From an uncultured Acidobacteriota bacterium (GTDB lineage Bacteria > Acidobacteriota > Vicinamibacteria > Fen-336): a stretch of 64,000 nucleotides of DNA. The position numbers and the translations under genes are program-made. The notes below the pieces were generated by a model. That model searched no databases, had not been told where the DNA came from, and saw nothing but the letters and a program-made list of their open reading frames with translations. The stretch covers positions 1 to 64,000 of the forward strand of contig CADEEV010000020.1 in the NCBI GenBank assembly GCA_902826455.1, in the 5' to 3' direction. Shown piece by piece: positions 60,330 through 64,000 of this stretch (position 1 is the stretch's first letter; each line of letters begins with the position of its first letter).

Positions 60330-61865
60330 ATGCCCTCTCCTGAAGTCCGGCGCCTCAGCGATCTCCTCGAGATCAGCCGCATCCTCGCGTCGACGCTCCA
60401 CGTGCGCGCGGCCTTCATCCGCGCCCTCGAAGTCCTGGAGAAGAACCACGGCGCCGTGCTCGCCCTCGTGGCGCTCAAGGACGCCGGGTCCGACGAGATC
60501 GCCGTGGAGGCCGCCATCGGCGTGCCGCTCCCGGCCTCGCGTCGGGGCCGGTACAAGTCCGGCGAAGGCATCCTCGGGCGGGTCTTCGAGAGCGGCCGGC
60601 CCGTCGTGGTGCCCCAGGTCAGCAAGGAGCCGCTGTTCCTGAACCGCATGGGCGCCTTCCTCCCGAGCGGTCCCGAGATGACGTTCATCGCCGTGCCCGT
60701 CGCCGTCGACAGCAAGATGGTGGGAGTGCTCGGCGTGGGCTACCGCTTCCAGCGCGAGCGCCACTACGACCCGGAGGCGAAGTTCCTGGCGGTCGTGGCC
60801 TCGATGGTCGGGCAGGCCGTGCGCGTCCACGGCCTCGTGGAATCCGAGCGGCGACGGCTGGTCGAGGAGAACACGCAGCTGCGCCAGGAGCTGCGGGAGC
60901 GCTACGCGATCCACAACATCGTGGGCAACAGCCGGCCGATGCAGGAGGTCTACGACCAGATCGGCCAGGTGGCGCCGTCGAACACGACCGTGCTCATCCG
61001 CGGCGAGAGCGGCACGGGCAAGGAGATGATCGCCCACGCGATCCACTACAACTCGCCGCGGGCCGAGAAGCCGTTCGTGGTGGTCAGTTGCGCCGCACTT
61101 CCCGAGAGCCTCATCGAGTCGGAGCTGTTCGGGTACGAGAAGGGCGCGTTCACCGACGCCCGGACCCAGAAGAAGGGGCGTTTCGAGCGCGCCCACGGCG
61201 GCACGCTGTTCCTGGACGAGATCGGCGAGCTGTCGCTCTCGACCCAGGTCAAGCTGCTCCGGGTCCTTCAGGAGCGCGAGTTCGAGCGCCTGGGCGGCAC
61301 CCATTCCGTCAAGGTCGACGTACGGCTCCTGACGGCGACCCACAAGGACCTCGAGCTGGGCGTGCAGGCCGGCACCTTCCGCGAAGACCTCTACTACCGG
61401 CTGAACGTCTTCAGCATCTTCCTGCCGCCGCTGCGCGACCGCCGGCCCGACATCCTGCTGCTCGCCGACCACTTCGTCGAGAAGTACGCCCTCGCCCACG
61501 GCAAGGACGTGCGTCGTCTCGCGACGACGGCCATCGACATGCTGATGGCCTACCACTGGCCCGGCAACGTCCGAGAGCTCGAGAACTGCATCGAGCGCGC
61601 CGTCCTCGTCTGCGAGGGCGGCGTGATCCACGCGCACCACCTGCCGCCGTCGCTGCAGACCGCCGAGGTCTCCGGGACCCTGCCGCGCCGATCCCTCGAG
61701 AAGGCCGTCGAGAGCTTCGAGCGCGATCTCATCCAGGACGCGCTCAAGAGCGCTCGTGGCAACAAGGCGCGGGCCGCCCGCCTCCTCGACACCACCGAAC
61801 GGATCCTCGCGTACAAGGCGCGCAAGTACGCGATCGACGGGCGCCGCTTCCGCGTGAAGCGCTGA
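60330..61865 (+). CDS. NifA-type sigma-54-dependent transcriptional activator (GAF-AAA+-HTH)
   Basis: 511 aa. The GAF domain (~15-170) senses a signal and a linker coiled coil follows. The AAA+ domain (~195-425) has Walker A GESGTGKE (225-232), Walker [13 protein letters not shown], and the sigma-54 contact loop GAFTDA (272-277) instead of GAFTGA. The C-terminal HTH ([19 protein letters not shown]) has the NifA-like form. Placed directly upstream of amtB-glnK, it probably activates nitrogen-scavenging genes. No nif genes are in the window. Confidence 0.92.
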   Translation: MPSPEVRRLSDLLEISRILASTLHVRAAFIRALEVLEKNHGAVLALVALKDAGSDEIAVEAAIGVPLPASRRGRYKSGEGILGRVFESGRPVVVPQVSKEPLFLNRMGAFLPSGPEMTFIAVPVAVDSKMVGVLGVGYRFQRERHYDPEAKFLAVVASMVGQAVRVHGLVESERRRLVEENTQLRQELRERYAIHNIVGNSRPMQEVYDQIGQVAPSNTTVLIRGESGTGKEMIAHAIHYNSPRAEKPFVVVSCAALPESLIESELFGYEKGAFTDARTQKKGRFERAHGGTLFLDEIGELSLSTQVKLLRVLQEREFERLGGTHSVKVDVRLLTATHKDLELGVQAGTFREDLYYRLNVFSIFLPPLRDRRPDILLLADHFVEKYALAHGKDVRRLATTAIDMLMAYHWPGNVRELENCIERAVLVCEGGVIHAHHLPPSLQTAEVSGTLPRRSLEKAVESFERDLIQDALKSARGNKARAARLLDTTERILAYKARKYAIDGRRFRVKR

Positions 61866-61900
61866 GAGCGCCGGCCGGACGCTCGCGTCGGGGTTCTGCT

Positions 61901-61920
61901 CTGATCCTTCAAATTTGTCG
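61901..61920 (-). promoter_or_regulatory. 20-bp motif, copy 2 (putative enhancer site)
   Basis: On the minus strand this reads CGACAAATTTGAAGGATCAG, 18/20 identical to copy 1. It lies about 100 bp upstream of the sigma-54-like -12 element of amtB, a normal distance for an activator site. A NifA-style TGT-N10-GCA (61916-61931; consensus ends ACA) overlaps its right end. Confidence 0.55.
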
Positions 61921-61973
61921 CCCGTTCCGCACGGATCTCGCGCGCTCCTTGGCTGGCAAGTCGTTCTAGAGCC

Positions 61974-61988
61974 AGCGCCTTCGGCGCT
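61974..61988 (+). repeat. Small perfect hairpin between enhancer motif and promoter
   Basis: AGCGCC (61974-61979), loop TTC, GGCGCT (61983-61988). There is no T run after it, so it is not an intrinsic terminator. It could be a protein site or a chance GC hairpin. Confidence 0.35.
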
Positions 61989-62008
61989 GCCGGCGCTCGC
62001 GACAGCGC

Positions 62009-62025
62009 CGCGCACGGATCTTGCT
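62009..62025 (+). promoter_or_regulatory. Candidate sigma-54 promoter of amtB-glnK
   Basis: CGCACGGATCTTGCT: a -24 CGCACG (consensus GGCACG, one mismatch in the GG) and a perfect -12 TTGCT with the required ten-base gap between the dinucleotides (62011-62012 and 62023-62024). The amtB ATG is about 42 bp beyond, with AAGGAGG between. It fits activation by the adjacent sigma-54 activator. Confidence 0.5.
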
Positions 62026-62065
62026 ATCTCCGACGAGGCACTGTTCTCCAAGGAGGCCCCTGAAG

Positions 62066-63355
62066 ATGAGCGGAAGCGATACCGCCTGGATGCTGATGTC
62101 GTCGGCGCTCGTGCTGCTGATGACGCCCGCCCTGGGCTTTTTCTATGGCGGTCTCGTCCGCGGCAAGAACGCCCTGAACACGCTGATGATGAGCGTCTCG
62201 GCGCTCGGCGTCGTCGGGCTGGTGTGGGCCCTTCTCGGCTACTCCCTGGCCTTCGCGCCCGGCAGCGGTCTGCTGGGCGGCCTCGGCTTCCTGGGCCTGC
62301 GCGGTGTCGGGCTCGAGGCCCAGGGCACGATTCCCCACGTGCTGTTCATGGGCTATCAGGGCACGTTCGCGATCATCACCGCCGCGCTCATCTCGGGCGC
62401 GATCGTCGAGCGCATGCGCTTCGGTCCGTACCTCGCCTTCATCACGCTCTGGAGCCTGGTGGTCTACGCGCCCTTCGCGCACATGGTGTGGGGCGGCGGC
62501 TGGCTCGCGAAGCTCGGGGCTCTCGACTTCGCCGGCGGGACCGTCGTCCACGTCAACGCGGGCGCCGCGGCCTTCGTGGCCGCCTGGATGCTCGGCCCGC
62601 GCAAGGACTACGCACGCCAGGCGATCCTGCCCCACAACGTTCCCTTCGTGGTGCTGGGCGCGGGGCTGCTCTGGTTCGGCTGGTTCGGGTTCAACGCCGG
62701 CAGCGCCCTGGGCGCCAACGCCTCTGCGGCGCTCGCCTTCGTGAACACCATGTTCGCGCCCACCGCGACCCTCGTGGTCTGGACGCTGCTCGACCTGCGG
62801 CGCACCGGCCGGGTGACGGCCGTGGGGGCTGCGACGGCCATCGTGGTCGGCCTGTTCGCGGTCACGCCGGCCGCCGGCCTCGTGAGCCCGATGAGCGCGA
62901 TCCTGCTCGGCGGCGTCGCGGCCATCCCGAGCTACTTCGGCCTGCTGCTGCGGGCCCGCACCCGCCTCGACGACTCCCTGGACGTCGTCGCGGCCCACGG
63001 CCTCGGCGGGACCGTCGGCTCGCTGCTCACCGGCGTCTTCGCCCAGAAGGCCTGGAGCGGCGCCGCCGACGGCGCTCTCTTCGGCAACCCGCGCCAGCTC
63101 GGCATCCAGCTCGTCGCGACGCTCGCGGCGGTGGCCTGGAGCGCGGCGCTCACCTTCGTGCTGCTGAAGCTGATCGGCGCGATCGTCCCGCTCCGCGCGA
63201 GCCTGCGCGACGAGGGTCTCGGCCTCGACATCAGCCAGCACGGCGAGGAAGCGTACGCGCGCGACGAGGGCGCCATCCTGATCCTGCCCCATGCGAAGCC
63301 CGTAGCGGTCGGCGCTGCGGCCCTCGAGGCGGCTCCGGAAGGAGGCCGCGCATGA
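62066..63355 (+). CDS. amtB: Ammonium transporter
   Basis: 429 aa with 11 TM helices. Family motifs are TPALGFFYGGLVRGKN, GGTVVHVNAGAAA with the first pore His, WFGWFGFNAGSAL, and AHGLGGTVGSLLTG with the second pore His. A ~55-residue cytoplasmic C-terminal tail (RDEGLGLDISQHGEEAY) is the usual GlnK-docking region. It imports ammonium when nitrogen is scarce. AAGGAGG precedes the ATG at 62066. Confidence 0.96.
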   Translation: MSGSDTAWMLMSSALVLLMTPALGFFYGGLVRGKNALNTLMMSVSALGVVGLVWALLGYSLAFAPGSGLLGGLGFLGLRGVGLEAQGTIPHVLFMGYQGTFAIITAALISGAIVERMRFGPYLAFITLWSLVVYAPFAHMVWGGGWLAKLGALDFAGGTVVHVNAGAAAFVAAWMLGPRKDYARQAILPHNVPFVVLGAGLLWFGWFGFNAGSALGANASAALAFVNTMFAPTATLVVWTLLDLRRTGRVTAVGAATAIVVGLFAVTPAAGLVSPMSAILLGGVAAIPSYFGLLLRARTRLDDSLDVVAAHGLGGTVGSLLTGVFAQKAWSGAADGALFGNPRQLGIQLVATLAAVAWSAALTFVLLKLIGAIVPLRASLRDEGLGLDISQHGEEAYARDEGAILILPHAKPVAVGAAALEAAPEGGRA

Positions 63356-63717
63356 AGATGGTGGTCGCCATCGTCCGGCCGGAGAAGCTGAGCGAGGTGC
63401 TCGAAGCGCTGTTCCACGCCGAGGTCCGCGGTCTCACGATCACGCGCGTGCAGGGTCACGGCGGCGAGATCGAGCGCGTCGAGACGTACCGCGGCACGAC
63501 CGTCAAGATGGAGCTGAGCGAGAAGGTGCGTCTCGAGATCGGGGTGTCCGACCACTTCGTCGAGACCACGGTGAACGCCATCCTCGGGGCGGCGCGCACG
63601 GGCCTCGTCGGCGACGGCAAGGTCTTCGTGGTGCCGGTCGAGAAGGTGTACCGGATCCGGACCGGGGAAGAGGACCAGGCGGCGGTCACGCCGATCGCCG
63701 AGACCGTCGCGGGCTAG
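63352..63717 (+). CDS. glnK: Nitrogen regulatory PII protein (GlnK type)
   Basis: 121 aa. The PII fold includes MVVAIVRPEKLSEVLEAL, a T-loop with the modifiable Tyr in VETYRGTTV (Tyr46), the B-loop TGLVGDGKVFVVPVE and the C-loop RIRTGEED. It should bind 2-oxoglutarate/ATP and block AmtB when nitrogen is plentiful. Coupled to amtB by ATGA. The stop overlaps that of the convergent NadR-like gene. Confidence 0.95.
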   Translation: MKMVVAIVRPEKLSEVLEALFHAEVRGLTITRVQGHGGEIERVETYRGTTVKMELSEKVRLEIGVSDHFVETTVNAILGAARTGLVGDGKVFVVPVEKVYRIRTGEEDQAAVTPIAETVAG

Positions 63718-64000
63718 GAAGCGAGGAGCGCGTCGACGGCCGCGCGGGCGGCGCTCTCGCGCTCCGCCCAGGACCCGGCGATCCGCACGAAGGGGCGCTG
63801 CCCGTGCGCCTCCAGCGTGCGCAGGAACAGGGCGTGGAGCTCGGCGCGCTGGGCGGGCCGATCGCGCAGGGGATCGCTCGTCCAGGGCACGTCGACGTCC
63901 AGGAGCAGCGTGAGGTCGTAGCGCCGCGCCGCTGCGAGCCGCCACAGCCATTCCGGGCACCGGCCGAAGTAGTGCTGGGCATACACGGCGGTCTGCAGCG
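63714..64000 (-). CDS. NadR-like nucleotide kinase, C-terminal part (partial)
   Basis: The last ~95 residues of a protein that continues beyond the window edge. The segment YDLTLLLDVDVPWTSDPLRDRP and the following ELHALFLRTLEAHGQRPFVRIAG match the end of the NadR ribosylnicotinamide kinase / AAA_28 ATPase domain, where the DVPW-x3-PLRD block contacts substrate. Whether the full gene has a nicotinamide-nucleotide adenylyltransferase domain cannot be seen. Confidence 0.75.
   Translation of the reverse strand, partial: LQTAVYAQHYFGRCPEWLWRLAAARRYDLTLLLDVDVPWTSDPLRDRPAQRAELHALFLRTLEAHGQRPFVRIAGSWAERESAARAAVDALLAS

Noticed and set aside
61866-62065. A short coding gene between the NifA-like gene and amtB
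   Set aside because: The only frames through here are shadows without domains; the region is better explained by the motif, hairpin and sigma-54-like promoter.

Overview
The window is about 64 kb of uniformly high-GC bacterial chromosome. It begins in the 3' end of a 23S rRNA gene and is packed with genes: no gene-free stretch exceeds 300 bases, and many neighbours share ATGA or GTGA stop/start overlaps. Two adjacent secreted proteins of the VWFA-related family best known from Acidobacteriota, the general gene content and the high GC suggest an acidobacterial or related deep-branching Gram-negative. This placement is inference. Outer-membrane proteins (TolC-like, Omp85) confirm a diderm envelope. 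I see no IS element, prophage, CRISPR array or tRNA.

Layout. 1-682: 23S 3' end, 5S rRNA and a terminator. 749-4728: yebC-ruvC-ruvA-ruvB-queA (Holliday-junction processing and queuosine synthesis), convergent with serS; galU diverges from serS. 6954-12140 (minus): small zinc-ribbon and secreted proteins, polA and a GT-C-type membrane glycosyltransferase. 12184-18142: a membrane-anchored protein, an arginase-fold protein with altered metal ligands, leucyl aminopeptidase, a dual-specificity phosphatase, an M20 peptidase and a D-serine dehydratase-like enzyme. 18152-24690 (minus): a complete tripartite ABC exporter operon (TolC, HlyD, a TPR protein, ATPase, permease). 24719-28478: ZIP transporter and an M16 protease pair. 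28488-31137 (minus): ATP synthase F0 genes without F1 genes. 31219-38634: a locus joining glucosylglycerate synthesis and turnover (GpgS, GpgP, GH13_18 phosphorylase) with a Na+/H+ antiporter and a TrkA protein, probably for osmotic and ionic adaptation. 38701-43457: three consecutive HlyD-type adaptors and a MacB-type permease with no ATPase. 43470-47258 (minus): nuoL and nuoM without nuoK or nuoN. 47342-50217: a MogA-type enzyme, two VWFA-related proteins and a methyltransferase. 50340-53785 (minus): an ECF sigma/anti-sigma operon with three proteins that share one C-terminal domain, then a Tyr/Pro/Arg-rich secreted protein behind a sigma-54-like promoter. 53878-60252: LOG-family protein, NAD-type isocitrate dehydrogenase, small membrane and secreted proteins, a GGDEF-PilZ protein and an Omp85 protein. 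60330-63717: a NifA-type sigma-54 activator, amtB and glnK, with a shared 20-bp motif at both promoters. The window ends in the 3' part of a NadR-like gene.

The two most interesting systems are the sigma/anti-sigma operon with three copies of a YvlB-like C-terminal domain (50816-53785) and the NifA-like/AmtB/GlnK module with its paired 18/20-identical motif. Several genes also carry unusual features: non-canonical start codons for queA and the M20 peptidase, an arginase-fold protein with Cys and Asn in place of two His ligands, a PolA without proofreading residues, and probable leaderless transcripts.
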